Below, piece after piece: positions 1 to 12,465 of a stretch of 64,000 bases of DNA. The DNA comes from Sinohyriopsis cumingii. Taxonomy: Eukaryota; Mollusca; Bivalvia; Unionida; Unionidae. The DNA lies in the NCBI GenBank assembly GCA_028554795.2, contig JAPYKE020000512.1, positions 176,598 to 240,597 of the forward strand, given 5' to 3'. Position numbers and translations under genes: made by a program. The notes under the pieces are model-generated. The model made no database searches and had not been told where the DNA came from. It was given only the letters and a program-made list of their open reading frames with translations. Every line of letters starts with the position of its first letter. Position 1 is the first letter of the stretch.

Positions 1-55
1 AGCATCACGATGCAACAGAAGCTGAACACACTTGAAAGTGTCATTGATTCTCTTT
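1..55 (+). CDS. Integrin beta exon 1 of window (partial): MIDAS/ADMIDAS loop of beta-I domain
   Basis: The window opens inside this exon. Frame 1 reads SITMQQKLNTLESVIDSL (residues 1-18 of the visible protein) and stops after one base of the next codon at the donor gtgagt (56). In integrin beta subunits this is the metal-binding loop DxSxS-M-x-D-D followed by helix alpha1. The Asp that starts the motif lies outside the window. The second MIDAS serine is Thr3, and the two ADMIDAS aspartates are replaced by Gln6-Lys7. The assignment rests on its exact phase join to exon 2 (split Leu19) and on the spacing to the GFG strand. It is short, so it is less secure than the other exons. Confidence 0.82.
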
Positions 56-1486
56 GTGAGTGGTTGAATCATTTTGATAGTTCCATTGTCGTTGTCATCA
101 TCACTCTTATCATATCATTATTGTCTTAATTACCGATACCAGTATTGCCATAATCACTTTTTCTCCTCCTCCTCCTTGTTCTTAGTCATCATCATTATCA
201 TCAATGTTATCATCATTGGAAAAAGAATCCACTTGTTTATTATTATATTTGTATGAAAACAAAGAATATAAATACATTTATTTCAAAACAAATTAATTTT
301 CCTCTCACCATCAATGGAAACTATGAGATAAATTTTATGCCCTCGGTGCTTGCTTGAGTTGGTCCTGTCTGGCTGTCCGATCAGAGAAGTCTTTAATCAT
401 GATTCCGTACAACACGAATGCAGACAAATGACCTCTGGCTATCATATTTATGTTCAAATCTAAGCCACTTGATTGGATTTTTGTGCCACAACAGTGATCT
501 TTCTTTCTTTTATTTGGGTGCATATTTTCCAACCTTTTAGGCTTAGACATTTCTTGACAAATCCTTATTAGCAAGACTGTGCAAAAGCCTTTAGAGGTGG
601 ACACATTCAGTTTATTATTCGTGTTTGTATGCATTCATAGATAACTTGATTACATCTTCATGCTAATATAGACAATCTTCGAATGTTTATAATTTTCGTA
701 ATTTCTGGACTTTGATGTTTTGGTTTATACGGTTTGTGGTGGGTGAGGACATACGTGTTTTGCAACGACAAATTTCGTTGGTTGTTAAGATTGTGATCCA
801 TGGATATGGATATATCCAGACTCATTCAGAATTAAAAGCTGCTTTCGAATTCGAATTAAAATTTCTCAACTATGAATCACTACATCTTGTGTAAAGTAAT
901 TGGTTTTTTTTAATTTTACAGAGTACATATTTATCAGATGTTCAGAATGGTTAACTATACCGTTCAACAAAAGTTAAGAAATTGATTTTTGTTCAGTGTA
1001 AGACTACATCGCCATATTATTTTCACCTTCGGAATCCATCAGTTTTTAAAAAATTTCAAACCCAGATTATAGATTTATCAATACAATGAGATCTTTCTAT
1101 AATGGGAGTTAAATGAATGACCAAAATGGATCCTTGATGGACAGGTGCCCTCTATATATAGGCTGAAGCTTATAATGTGCAGGTGCTGCTTGTATGAGGT
1201 GGAATATTGCAGTGACATTCATTAAATGGAGATTTCGTTTATTTTGAGCAAAATTCTTTAATACCGAGATGTCCGTTAAGACAGACTTCACTGCATTTTG
1301 TTCCTATAAACTAAGAGAATGCTAATGAATCAAACAAAGGAAGGAGAATTACATTCTCTTGTACAAATTTAATAATGCGTACAAACGCAAGTCAACGTAA
1401 TGATTCAAACACACTTACACATATGAATTATTAATAGGAGGAGGATGAAGTTAATGATGTTATATTAAGTCTTTCCTCTCCTTCAG
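56..1486. other. Intron 1, no recognised feature
   Basis: Phase-1 intron with gtgagt donor and a ccttcag acceptor. An unrecognised minus-strand open frame of 99 codons lies at 335-634; it matches no family I know and is probably chance or a transposon scrap. Nothing else seen. Confidence 0.8.
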
Positions 1487-1583
1487 TGAAAGATATGGAA
1501 GGTTTTACATCCAATATACTTATTGGATTTGGAACATTTATTGACAAGAGAATGTCACCATATTCCTTTACAACGAAAGAATA
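1487..1583 (+). CDS. Integrin beta exon 2: beta-I strand with GFGTFID
   Basis: Residues 19-51. It encodes the central beta-I strand: IGFGTFIDKRMSPY corresponds to the family signature IGFG-x-FV-D-K. Asp38 of that signature is the SyMBS ligand in vertebrate integrins and is kept. The acceptor is ctctccttcag and the donor gtgagt. The first two bases complete the Leu split from exon 1, and the final two bases (ta) join the first base of exon 3 to make Tyr51. This is the exon that confirms the partial exon at the window edge. Confidence 0.95.
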
Positions 1584-2520
1584 GTGAGTATAACCATGTT
1601 CTATTTGTAAATTAAATTGGACTGTACATAATAAGCAATGCAAATATTTGTTTTGAATTTTCTTATACTTCTGAAACTACTGTGCAAAAAGGGAGTTAAT
1701 TTAGTATAAATGTTGATAATGATTTTAAACTTTCTTTATTATTTTTAAAGATTATTTAATTTTCTCTGAGCTTAGTCAAGTCTTATTTGGAGAAATGATA
1801 TTTAATATGGCAATTTCATGCCTTGAAAGAATTATAAAGAAAAGTTCTAAAGATGTAATTTCTGTGGATTGCGTTAAATGTTTCTTAAAGTTGACTCCAG
1901 GTATTCCTTTTGAAAAACAATACTCATGTTTTTATTGGAGACTTGTTAAACGTTTCAAGGATGAGTTTTTCTTTTGGAATTTTTAACTCGCCTGATGCTT
2001 CATTTGGCAACAAGTACAAAATCGAGTTCAAACCAGTGTAAACAACATTGATTCCTTAAACAATCTCCTGTGTTCATTGAAACGTCACAACGCATAGTCA
2101 TATTTGAGATGTTTAATTACGCATGCTCACAACCCCGTTCAAAGGTACATGTACAAACTATGAGAGATTTGCACCTTTTTGGAAAGCGTACATAAAGTAT
2201 ATTGCAGAGAAATAATCTTTGCATTATTTCATGCACGTAAACGTTCTAGTGAGCGTTATTTTCACCTGACGCTAGAAGAATTATGAATACCAATTAGCCT
2301 TGAGCCACGTGCTGATAATCCTAGCGATGTAATTATTCGTCAATTCGAATTTGAATTAGTTTAGATGATACAAATTATTTTATTGTGACCCAAGTCGATG
2401 TGTTCTTTGTCTCATACAGCTTTAGGCGTGTTGTTTTTTTAAAAAAATGCTTTAAATAAATGACCTGTTGTATGTCTTCAGTTGTGTTCCAGACTAATCT
2501 TGCTTTTGTTGAAAATTTAG
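1584..2520. other. Intron 2, nothing recognised
   Basis: Phase-2 intron ending in gaaaatttag. I see no repeat, RNA gene or open frame of note. Confidence 0.75.
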
Positions 2521-2617
2521 CCTGGAAAATCCATGCATTCTTGAGAAAAGCACCTGTGCTCCTGCTAATGAATTTACACACAGGCAGAAACTGTCAAATA
2601 ACCCTGCAGAATTCAAA
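2521..2617 (+). CDS. Integrin beta exon 3: specificity-determining loop
   Basis: Residues 52-83, beginning LENPC. Cys56 and Cys63 enclose six residues (ILEKST), matching the disulfide-closed specificity-determining loop of beta-I domains, which helps choose ligands and pairing. The following segment ends NNPAEFK, the usual lead-in to the alpha2 region. Acceptor gaaaatttag, donor gtaagt; the end phase is 0. Confidence 0.95.
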
Positions 2618-3120
2618 GTAAGTGGAAAATTACTAAATCTGGATGTCCACTTTTATTTAAGAAAAGTTCTCTTGGTATTCTGTGTGAAATGTCTTAAATT
2701 AAAGAAATTGTTTGCTGTAATCCGCAATTTGCCTTCATTGTCAAGATAGTATCCGATTTAGTTTGCATGTATTGGGGGAATGGCTCAAAAGTTTGGACAG
2801 TAGTTCTCTGTGAAAAGGTTATTAATCCCTTACTTTTCCAAGAAAACAGAGTGTGCCGAGGTAGAAACTAAACATAGCTGAGAAAAGCTGGAGGATATTG
2901 TATCCATCGTGTCAATTACGAATCATCCTACCGCACGCTTGGGCAGAATATTGGGGGGGAGGGGCGGATATTTTTTCCAATAGAAGGAAAATAACCTGGG
3001 CTAGAATTTTGCTGATCAAACTGGGCGGGGTTCATTGTCCGAAATAATAATTATATAGTCTTTAAAAATTAAATTTTATAAAAAATGACTTCATTTTTTA
3101 TTTTCATAAACTGTATCCAG
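2618..3120. other. Intron 3, nothing recognised
   Basis: Phase-0 intron. Contains a short G-rich stretch at about 2952-2966, otherwise unremarkable. Confidence 0.75.
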
Positions 3121-3207
3121 GAAAAGATGAAGTATTTAAATACATCCGCCAATTGGGACGTGATGGAGGGCGGTTTGGATGGCGTTATGCAAGCAGTCGT
3201 ATGCCAG
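3121..3207 (+). CDS. Integrin beta exon 4: N-x-D-x-x-E-GG metal-site segment
   Basis: Residues 84-112. NWDVMEGGLDGVMQAVVC corresponds to the family segment N-x-D-x-P-E-G-G-x-D-A-x-M-Q-x-x-V-C. Asn94, Asp96 and Glu99 are present, the SyMBS ligands and the MIDAS glutamate. The usual proline before the Glu is Met98. Cys111 should pair with Cys152 in exon 6. Acceptor tgtatccag, donor gttcgt; both ends are phase 0. Confidence 0.96.
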
Positions 3208-3454
3208 GTTCGTCTGATGATTTATATAAAGTCTGTTCTAGTGCCTACTGATGGAGAGTTATCAATAACTTTTTTTTCTCTTATTTTCCATGGAGGTCGT
3301 CTTAGTAGTTTTCTCAAAATAGGCCATAATAGCGAAAATAATTTAATTTTTTTAAAATCTGAGACGCACAAGTAAAATAATCTATGTAGATAAATTAAGT
3401 AAATATTACCGATGTCAAAGAAGTGGTCTGTACGTAACTTGGAAAGTGGGCATA

Positions 3455-3640
3455 GTGACCTCAGGTGGGCTATTGGAGTTAGTATGCAACCAGATGAGTG
3501 TGCTTAGTGACCTGAGGTGGGCTACTGGAGTTAGTATGCAACCAGATGAGTGTGCTTAGTGACCTCAGGTGGGCTATTGGAGTTAGTATGCAACCAGATG
3601 AGTGTGCTTAGTGACCTGAGATGGGCTACATGAAGTAGTA
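3455..3640. repeat. 52-bp minisatellite, about 3.5 copies
   Basis: The unit begins gtgacctcaggtgggctatt. Copies start at 3455, 3507, 3559 and 3611, an exact 52-bp period with few mismatches; the last copy is incomplete. Confidence 0.95.
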
Positions 3641-4084
3641 ATGTAAGTAACTTAGGGAGTGGGCGCATTTGTTTTTTTTTTCTTCATAAAAGTAAAGAGT
3701 AGGATAAGATTATATGTCTCATGATGTGATATCCTTTTCTCTAACATCATTGGGGATGGACACATTTTTTTGTTCCGATCCAGAGTTTTGAGCACCATTG
3801 AAAGTGGAGAAGACACTTGACAAACCTATTTACTGTACAGTTCTTATAATGAAGAGAATGTTCACCTCCGTGTCTTTCGTTTATGTGAATTGTTCTGATA
3901 ATTACATACACTTCCATGTCTCTCGCTTACCTGAATTGTCGTTTATGTTTAATAGATCTTAGAAAAACCGTAAACCCATTTGAAACAGGCGAACAGGTTT
4001 TGAAAATATTTGTGTCTGTCTCAATTGCACAAAGTATACCAGCTTTGATTATCTTTGAAAAACAGAAATGAATTTTTACTGTGG

Positions 4085-4525
4085 AGAGTTAGGACTCTAG
4101 GTCCGTAAACCATGCAACAGCAAAGAGCGAAAACCAACCAGTTTTGTAAAATTTCAACAAATATTTTATTTACCTAGAATAAAAATTAAAATTAAAATTA
4201 ACTTACAGTACCGTGAATTAAACCCCAAATAGTACTGAATGTTCTATCACAAGTCCAAAAGTATAGAGTACTCCGAATGAATTTCAGTGGTTTTCTGAAC
4301 GAATTCTAATTTTGAAAGTGCTGAAGTACCAATACCCTGGAATAGTGTTGATGTACTAATAGTCTTGCTGTATCAAAATTATATTTTCTAGAATGTATCT
4401 TAAATGAATTCACACTCATCCCCAAACAGTAAATTAATCCGAAATTAATTATGAGCACTTTGTAATTATTGTGAGTAATTTAAATAAGTCATATCAAATA
4501 TTAACTGAAATGCAACCACAATTGT
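4085..4525 (-). repeat. Dispersed repeat of about 430 bp, copy 1 (reverse)
   Basis: The reverse complement aligns over its length with 15348-15785 and 39497-39909. Shared blocks include TTACAAAGTGCTCAT, GTACTTCAGCACTTTCAA, and an AATAAA-containing block near the end. Unclassified; it could be a solo LTR or a SINE/MITE-like element. Confidence 0.75.
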
Positions 4526-4860
4526 TTACAGTAATACTGATGATAGGATGTTGAATGAGTAATTCGAATTTAAGCAATCTTAATATAAAATTTTAACATG
4601 CAATTTGAGGACGAGGATGAGGGTCTACTTAATAGAAATTTCACTTCAAACAGCAAACAAATTTCGCTTCAAGATAATTCAAAGGACAAGATCAAGTCTG
4701 TATCTAGAAGAAAAAACTAGATAAATATGCTTACCTACAAACAATAAACGTAATATGTAATATACTATCATAATATATATTAGCTACATTATATGTTCTT
4801 TAAAACAAAGGACATCAGTCAGGTTGGTCCAACCCCTACCCTGAATAATGGATAAAGGTC

Positions 4861-6024
4861 AATCACATAATACAAAATAAATATACATAGCACATTATCA
4901 TGAACATGATCCAATACAAAATATATATAGCACATTATCATTAACATGATCCAACACATAATTCAAAATAAACATACATAGCATATTATCATGAACATGA
5001 TCCAATACAAAATAAATACACATAGCACATTATCATTAACATGATCCAACACAAAATAAATATACATAGCACATTATCATTAACATGATCCAACACATAA
5101 TTCAAAATAAACATACATAGCATATTATCATGAACATGATCCAACACACAATTCAAAATAAAATATACATAGCATATTATCATGAAAAAGAGCCAACACA
5201 CAATACAAAATAATATACATAGCACATTATCATGAAAACGAGCCAACACACATTACAAAAAATACACATAGCATATGATCATGAACATGATCCAACACAT
5301 AATGCAAAATAAATATACATAGCATATTATCACGAACAAGATCCAACACACAATACAAAAAATACATGTAGCATATTATCATGAACATGATCCAACATAT
5401 AATGGAAAATAAATAGACATTGCATATTATCATGAACATGATCCAACATATAATGGAAAATAAATATACATAGCATATTATAATGAACATGATCCAACAC
5501 ATAATGCAAAATAAAAATACATAGCATATTATCATGAAAAAGAGCCAACACACAATTTAAAATAAACATACATACCATATAATCATGAACATGAGCCAAC
5601 ACAAAATAAACATACATAGCATATTATCATGAACATGATCCAACACATAATGCAAAATAAAAATACATAGCATATTATCATGAAAAAGAGCCAACACACA
5701 ATTTAAAATAAACATACATACCATATTATCATGAACAAAATCCAACACACAATAAAAAATAAACAAACACAGCATATTATCATGAACATGATCCAATACG
5801 AAATAAATATACATAGCATATTATCATGAACATGATCCAACACACAATACAAAATAAATATACATAGCATATTATCATGAACATGATGCACCACATAATG
5901 CAAAAATAAATATACCTTGCATATTATCATGAACATGATCCAACACACAATACAAAATAAATATACATAAGCATATTATCATGAAAAAGAGCCAGCACAC
6001 AATACAAAATAAATATACATAGTA
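4861..6024. repeat. 51-bp minisatellite, about 23 copies
   Basis: The unit contains aacatgatccaacacataat followed by a variable aaaataaatatacatagcatattatcatg part; spacing is mostly 51 bp with some shorter variants. Because 51 is divisible by three, each reading frame either repeats a stop or stays open. The overlapping minus-strand open frames across 4989-5948 are translations of this array, repeating a 17-residue unit such as MLCIFILHYVLDHVHDN. They are not regarded as genes. Confidence 0.95.
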
Positions 6025-8617
6025 TTTCTGAAAGTGCACTTGCAGCATATTACAATGTTGGAACTCACAATATTATCAACTCGTTTGTTTTTAAATTTAG
6101 TCCTATTGTTCAGAAAGTGTAAATAGCCATGAGCTAGTTTTTTTATGAGATGCACATCAAACAAAAGATTTACTTGTGTACTCTCAAACCCAAATCAACC
6201 CCAATCATTTACATATCAAAATAAAGAAGTTTGAATATTCTTGAAATCTCTCCTAGTATATATACAATTTTTATTTTGTGAATGGGTTTCCCATACTACT
6301 TACAAAAGCAGCAGAAAGAATAGGTTTGTTCGTACTGTTTAAAGCCAGTAAAATTTGTAAATATACATCAGAGTGGGAGAAACATCAAAACCTTTTAGTT
6401 GCCACTTCATTGTTGAAAACATTGTCTGACTCGCGCTCAGACTGAATGTGATTTAAATGTGCTGAGTTCTTATCTCAGTATTTATAGGTTGTGGAACCCA
6501 TCAGTCATTTGAGATATAATTGTTGTATAAATTATATGAGTGCTTCCCCATTACATATTTGTCTTGGTCCTGCTTTACAGTTTGTGTGCAGGGTTTGATT
6601 TTTAAAGATAGAAAACTTCCCCGGATTTCCTCATATGTTATTTAAAACTGACCCTGTATATCTTATTTATTGTCAAAATAACTTTAATTCTCTTTTCTGG
6701 GGTGTATGATTGACAGGTGTAATTTGGGTTATAGAGTATAAAACCTGACCTTATTTCAAATATGTACCTCCCTAAAAAAACTGTTACCTTTGTTTGGTCA
6801 TTTTCACTTCCTTGATTTCAGAGATACACTAGAAGAAAGGAAGAAACAACAATTGGCCATGACTTTGTTTTCTAAATTTTAGCTCTACTGGTAACTTATA
6901 AAACTTATCTTCCCCAGTTCCTCTTTTTAGTAAAAACACTTATTGTGATAGCTCTTTGCTGATTAGTGGTAGTTCGCACTGGGAACACATTATTAAATCA
7001 CTCTCACCCTAACCTCACTTTGAGATGAAGGTTTCTATCAGATCTTAATAAATACTTAGAAATCTATTGACAGTTTGAACAATGTTTAGTGCAGAATTGC
7101 ATCTCTTGGTATACTTGACATTAATTTCATTAATAGGTGAAGGTTGATGACATCTCCAAATCTGAATATTCCTTGCGTATTTACTCATTTGTACATCAAC
7201 ATTGTACATAAATTACAAAATTAGCCATTCCTTGACAATTTAGAAGAAATTTCCAAAATCCTTGTAAACTTATTAACCCTTGGTCCCTTTTTTGTGCATC
7301 AGTAGGTAGTATCATACTTAAGAGCTCTGTACCTCAAGGTCATTTAAGATACACCAAAATGGGTGGTATTACAGAAAAGCAGGCAGATGTAGCTCTACAA
7401 GGTTACCAAATAATCCGGACTTGCTTCTCGCATTACAAAATACAGAGGTATAAGTTAATCCGGTCTAGACTGCACACATCCAGGTGAACATTTGCAAAAA
7501 GTAGGATATGTCAGGGATTTCAAATAAAAAATGGCCAGGACACGGAAATGATGGGTCCAACATAAAAGAAAGCAACAGAAAAAAAATAACCCCTCCAACT
7601 TTTACCAACTTTTACCTTTCTACACATGTGTGAGCAAAATAGCCAATGAAAAACGATGTTTCTAACACAACTAGGCATCAGGCTAAACGGTAATCTCAGG
7701 GACAGATTAATTTCGATGTATTTAGCAGCAGCCCCCAAATTGTGTTTCCTACTCGCATTTCAGGAGAAAATGACAAAAATCTCATGGGGTTTATGAGTTC
7801 ATTATACAGCCCATAGTCATTTTTCACTGAGGTAGACCCGAATACACAACCAAAAGTAAAAGAATTCATATTAAAAACACCAGTACTTCATTTTATATGA
7901 ATGAGTGTACTTTTGAAGAGCGTTCGGTCAAAATTTAAAACATCCTGTTTTTTAAACAGAACTCATTTTACCTTCACATATGCAATTAAGCAGGGCAAAG
8001 TTAACTTGCTTATTCTGTAAAGTTAAATGTGTTATATGCAAATATATAAATGTCAGTAGTTATACTTGTTTCTATTGATGATACATCCGCCATTATAAAT
8101 ATCACCAACTATCAATTTGAAAAGTGGATGTTTTCAAAGCCAAAGTGTTGTTCATTAGGATCATAAGTGAACCTTGACAAAAAAAATTTCATCATGGGAA
8201 AATCTGGAAAAGTATGGGAACCATGAATAAAATGGATTATCAGTTGAAACAAATTGGGAAGAGAATACATTATCTTTAATTTGTGACCCCTGTCCAAAAA
8301 TGTGAAACTTCTTGGTGGAATCGTCTATGAAATCTGATTTTGGATGAAAACACCCACATACCTACCCATATTGATCGCTGTTCTATCCGGCAAGTGTCTC
8401 CTGTATCATGTGCATTTCTACCTAATATGAAAAAATATGTAAAACTTATAAAATGTCACAAATTAAGATTTGTCATCGTAGCCATAGGAGCCTGAAAGAA
8501 GTCCAATCGTCATGTTTTATGAGTAGGCCATCAACCCAACGTTCATGTTTGTTTCCCTATATCACTTTTACATATTGTCTTTATGTTTCAAATTGTTTTT
8601 AAAATGCTATATTTCAG

Positions 8618-8701
8618 GAGGCAATTGGCTGGAGAAATGAATCTAGGCGAGTGTTGGTGTACTTTTCTGATGCCGGTTTTCATTTTGCGGGGGATGGCAA
8701 G
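8618..8701 (+). CDS. Integrin beta exon 5: beta-I strand with MIDAS Asp
   Basis: Residues 113-140, from EAIGWRNESRRVLVYFSDAG to FHFAGDGK. Trp117-Arg118-Asn119 and the hydrophobic strand ending in FSDAGFHFAGDGK are hallmarks of the beta-I domain. Asp130 is the distal MIDAS aspartate. NES (119-121) is a possible N-glycosylation site. Acceptor ctatatttcag, donor gttcac, 28 whole codons, phase 0. Confidence 0.97.
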
Positions 8702-8872
8702 GTTCACATTTTTTTACCTCATTCTTTTTTATGTCACCATTCTTACATTATTTAAAGGACATTATAATGTAACGCCTAATGAAGGCTTGTGAAGTCAGCA
8801 AAATATGAACTCAATTTAATAAATTTACTGCATCTCCAGCAAAAACTTTTTATGAATACCTGCAAACGTATT

Positions 8873-9452
8873 CAATATCTAAACCATTCACGACTATTAT
8901 AATATCTAAACCATCACAACTATTACGATATCTAAATTATCACGACTATTACAATATCTAAACCATCACGAATATTATGATATGTAAACCATCACGAATA
9001 TTACGATATCTAAATTATCACAACTATTATGATATCTAAACCATCACAACTATTACGATATCTAACTTACAACGACTATTACAATATCTAAACCATTATG
9101 ACTATTACAATATCTAAACCATCACAACTATTACGATATCTAAACCATCACAACTATTACAATATCTAAATCATCATGACTATTACAATATATAAATTAT
9201 CATGAATATTACGATATCTAAACCATCACTACTATTACGATATCTAAACCACCATGACTATTACAATATCTAAATTATAATGACTATTACAATATCTAAA
9301 CCATCACGACTATTACAATATATAAATTATCACGATTATTACAATATCTAAACCATCACGATTATTACGATATCTAAACCATCACAACTGTTACAATATC
9401 TAAACCATCATGGCTATTACAATATCTAAACCATCACGACTAATACGATAAA
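8873..9452. repeat. 25-bp minisatellite, about 23 copies
   Basis: The unit is close to AACCATCACGACTATTACGA plus tatct. Copies differ by single bases (for example taaattatcacgactatt variants) but keep the 25-bp step. Confidence 0.93.
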
Positions 9453-9944
9453 TGTATGAACTCGACATCATACATAAAATAAGAAAATTTATTTGATATT
9501 TGAACGATAGTGCAGAGGTCATTTCTAATTTGATGAATACACAGATTATTAATTTTAATTACATATCAATTGAATGAAGCGAATCTCTTTTTAAAAACAT
9601 TGAAACTTGACTTGTAAAATATTCGTATACAGGTAATGAGTGTTGTAGCAAGACTTAGATCTAGTTCCATATATATACATTTCCTACAGCTCGAAAATAT
9701 GCTGCAAAGATAATTTCCCTTAAATAACAATCATCAGTGGAAAATAGTAGGTTGTTGTGACTTAAATTGTGATGGAGTGGATATGAAAGAAGCGAGAAAT
9801 ACACTTACTATATTCATTATGGATGTCATATCTTCGGTTGGATATCTACAGAAAGGTCAAACCTTTATACTGCAGTTAACCCATAAACAATGAAATCATT
9901 TGTGTATTAAAGGCAGTTTGCACTGGAAAAACGCACTGGACACA

Positions 9945-11885
9945 GTAATACAAACCTTTTATACTATTACAAACCCTTACTGGACACAGTGATCGAAACC
10001 TTTTGTACAATTACAAACCCTTACTGGATGCAGAAAAACAAACCTTTTACACTATTACCAACCCTTACTGGATAAAGTAATTCAAACCTTTTACACTATT
10101 GCCAATTCTGACTGGACACAGTAAAACAAACCTTTTACACTATTACCAACATTTACTAGATGTAATAATACAAACCGTTTACACTATTACCAACTCTGAC
10201 CAATATTACCAACCCTTACTGTTCATAGTAATGCAAACCTTTTACACGATTACCAACCCTGAGTGGATGCAGTTATTGAAGCCTTTTACACTATTACGAA
10301 CCCTGACTGGACATAGTTATTTAAGCCTTTTACACAATTACCAACCTTTACTGGATGTAGTAATAAAAAAACTTTTTATACTATTGCTAACATTGAACGG
10401 ACACAGTAATACAACTCTCTTATACTATTACCAACCCCTACTAGACGTACTGGAACAAACCTTTTGTACAATTACTAACCCTAACAGGCCTAACTGGAAG
10501 CAGTAATACAAACCTTTAAAACTATTACCAACTCTGACTGGAAGCAGTAATGCAAACATTTTGCACTATTATCAAATCTAACTGGACCCACTAATACCAA
10601 ACTTTTAAACTGTTACTAATCCTGAGTGGATGTACTAATACAAACCTTTTACACTATTTCCAACACTGATTGTACACAGTAATTCAAGCCTTTCACACTA
10701 TTACCAACCATTACTGGACATAGTAATGCAAACCTTTTACACTATTACCAGCTGTGAGTGGACACAGCAAAACAAACCTTCTTTACTATTACCAACCCTG
10801 ACTAATATTACCAACCCTTACTGGATACAGTAAAACAAACCTTTTACACTATTACCAACCCTTACTGGATAAAGTAATTCAAACCTTTTACACTATTGCC
10901 AATTCTGACTGGACACAGTAAAACAAATCTTTTACACTATTACCAACCCTTACTAGATGTAATAATACAAACCGTTTACACTGTTACCAACTCTGACCAA
11001 TATTACCAACCCTTACTGTTCACAGTAATGCAAACCTTTTACACTATTACCAACCCTGACTGGATGCAGTTATTGAAGCCTTTTACACTATTACCAACCT
11101 TTACTGGACGTAGTTATTTAAGCCTTTTACACTATTACCAACCTTTACTGGACGTAGTAATAAAAAATATTTTTATACTATTGCTAACATTGAACGGACA
11201 CAGTAATACAACTCTTTTATACTATTACCAACCCCTACTAGACGTAATGAAACAAACCTTTTGTACAAAAATACAACTCTTTCATACTATTACCAACCCC
11301 TACTAGACGTACTGAAACAAACCTTTTGTACAATTACTAACCCTAACAGGCCTAACTGGATGTAGTAATACAAACCTTTAAAACTATTACCAACTCTGAC
11401 TGGAAGCAGTAATGTAAACATTTTGCACTATTATCAAATCTAACTGGACCCACTAATATCAAACTTTTAAACTGTTACCAACCATGAGTGGATGTACTAA
11501 TACAAACCTTTTACACTATTTCCAACACTGATTGTACACAGTAATTCAAGCCTTTCACACTATTACCAACTCTGATTGTACACAATAACGCAAACCTTTT
11601 ACACTATTACCAACTCTGGATGCAGTAATTCAAACTTTTTGCACCATTAGCAACCCTGACTGGATGTAGTAATTCAAACCTGTTAGACCATTATCAACCC
11701 TGAATGGATGTCCTAATACAAACCTTTTACACTATTACCAGCCCTGACTGGATGTACTAATTCAAACCTTTTACACTGTTACCAATCCTGACTGGGCATA
11801 GTATTTCAAACTTTTTAGACTATTACCAACCCTGAGTGGACGTACTAATACAAACCTTTTACACTATTACCAACCCTGAATTGAC
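9945..11885. repeat. 44-bp minisatellite with higher-order repeat
   Basis: About 44 copies of a unit built from ttactggacacagtaataca followed by aaccttttacactattaccaaccc. Individual units have diverged (tggatgcag, tggacgtag, tggataaag), and the same order of variants occurs twice. The distinctive gataaagtaa variant sits at 10071 and 10868, 797 bp apart; the gaagcagtaa variant sits at 10541 and 11403, 862 bp apart, because the second block has an extra 65 bp. The open frames at 10099-10506 and 10896-11306 are translations of the array. Confidence 0.93.
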
Positions 11886-12174
11886 ACATCCGACAACCCT
11901 AGGGATATAGCATAAGCTTTCCTGTACTTAGTACTGGCTAGCCTATGATACTCATGTTTAATGACACTGTTACCACATTATGTACATAGTGGTATCTTTT
12001 ATTTGGTCCCATATTATTAACACTGCATCTACCCATATCACTGTTTAATGCATGTAAAGAAACACATTCTGAAAATAGAAGATCTGTCTTTAGATTGATA
12101 GTATCTATTAATATTGAAACCATTTTTGTCACAAATGAGTTTAGGCATACCTTTGCTAGCCACAGCATCCTTTT

Positions 12175-12465
12175 TTACACACCTCTACATAGTACAAATT
12201 ATAACCTTGACTGGCCATGGTTCCACTCCATACACATCTCTACATAGTACAAATTATAACCTTGGCTGGCCATGGTTCCAGTCCATACACATCTCTACAC
12301 AGTACAAATTATAACCTTGGCTGGCCATGGTTCCAGTCCATACACATCTCTACATAGTACAAATTATAACCTTGGCTGACCATGGTTCCAGTCAATACAC
12401 ATCTCTACATAGTACAAATTAAAACCTTGGCTGGCCATGGTTCCAGTCCTTACATGTCACTACAT
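12175..12465. repeat. 55-bp minisatellite next to exon 6
   Basis: About five copies of a 55-bp unit containing acacatctctacatagtaca and ccttggctggccatggttcc. The array ends about 80 bp before the exon 6 acceptor. Confidence 0.93.

Larger units (their letters stand above)
3208..8617. other. Intron 4, repeat-rich
   Basis: Phase-0 intron of 5.4 kb. It holds the 52-bp array, an inverted copy of the dispersed 430-bp repeat and the 51-bp array, listed separately. From about 6030 to 8617 I see only AT-rich single-copy-looking DNA. Confidence 0.8.

Noticed and set aside
335..634. Minus-strand open frame of 99 codons in intron 1
   Set aside because: No recognised domain, no splice or promoter context; not supported as a gene.
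4989..5948. Several overlapping minus-strand frames rich in Met, Cys, Ile and His
   Set aside because: All follow the 51-bp tandem unit; no independent coding evidence.
10099..11306. Two open frames of about 135 codons with repeats of LLHYYQPLLDV
   Set aside because: They are translations of the 44-bp minisatellite; three units make 132 bases, which keeps the frame open by chance.
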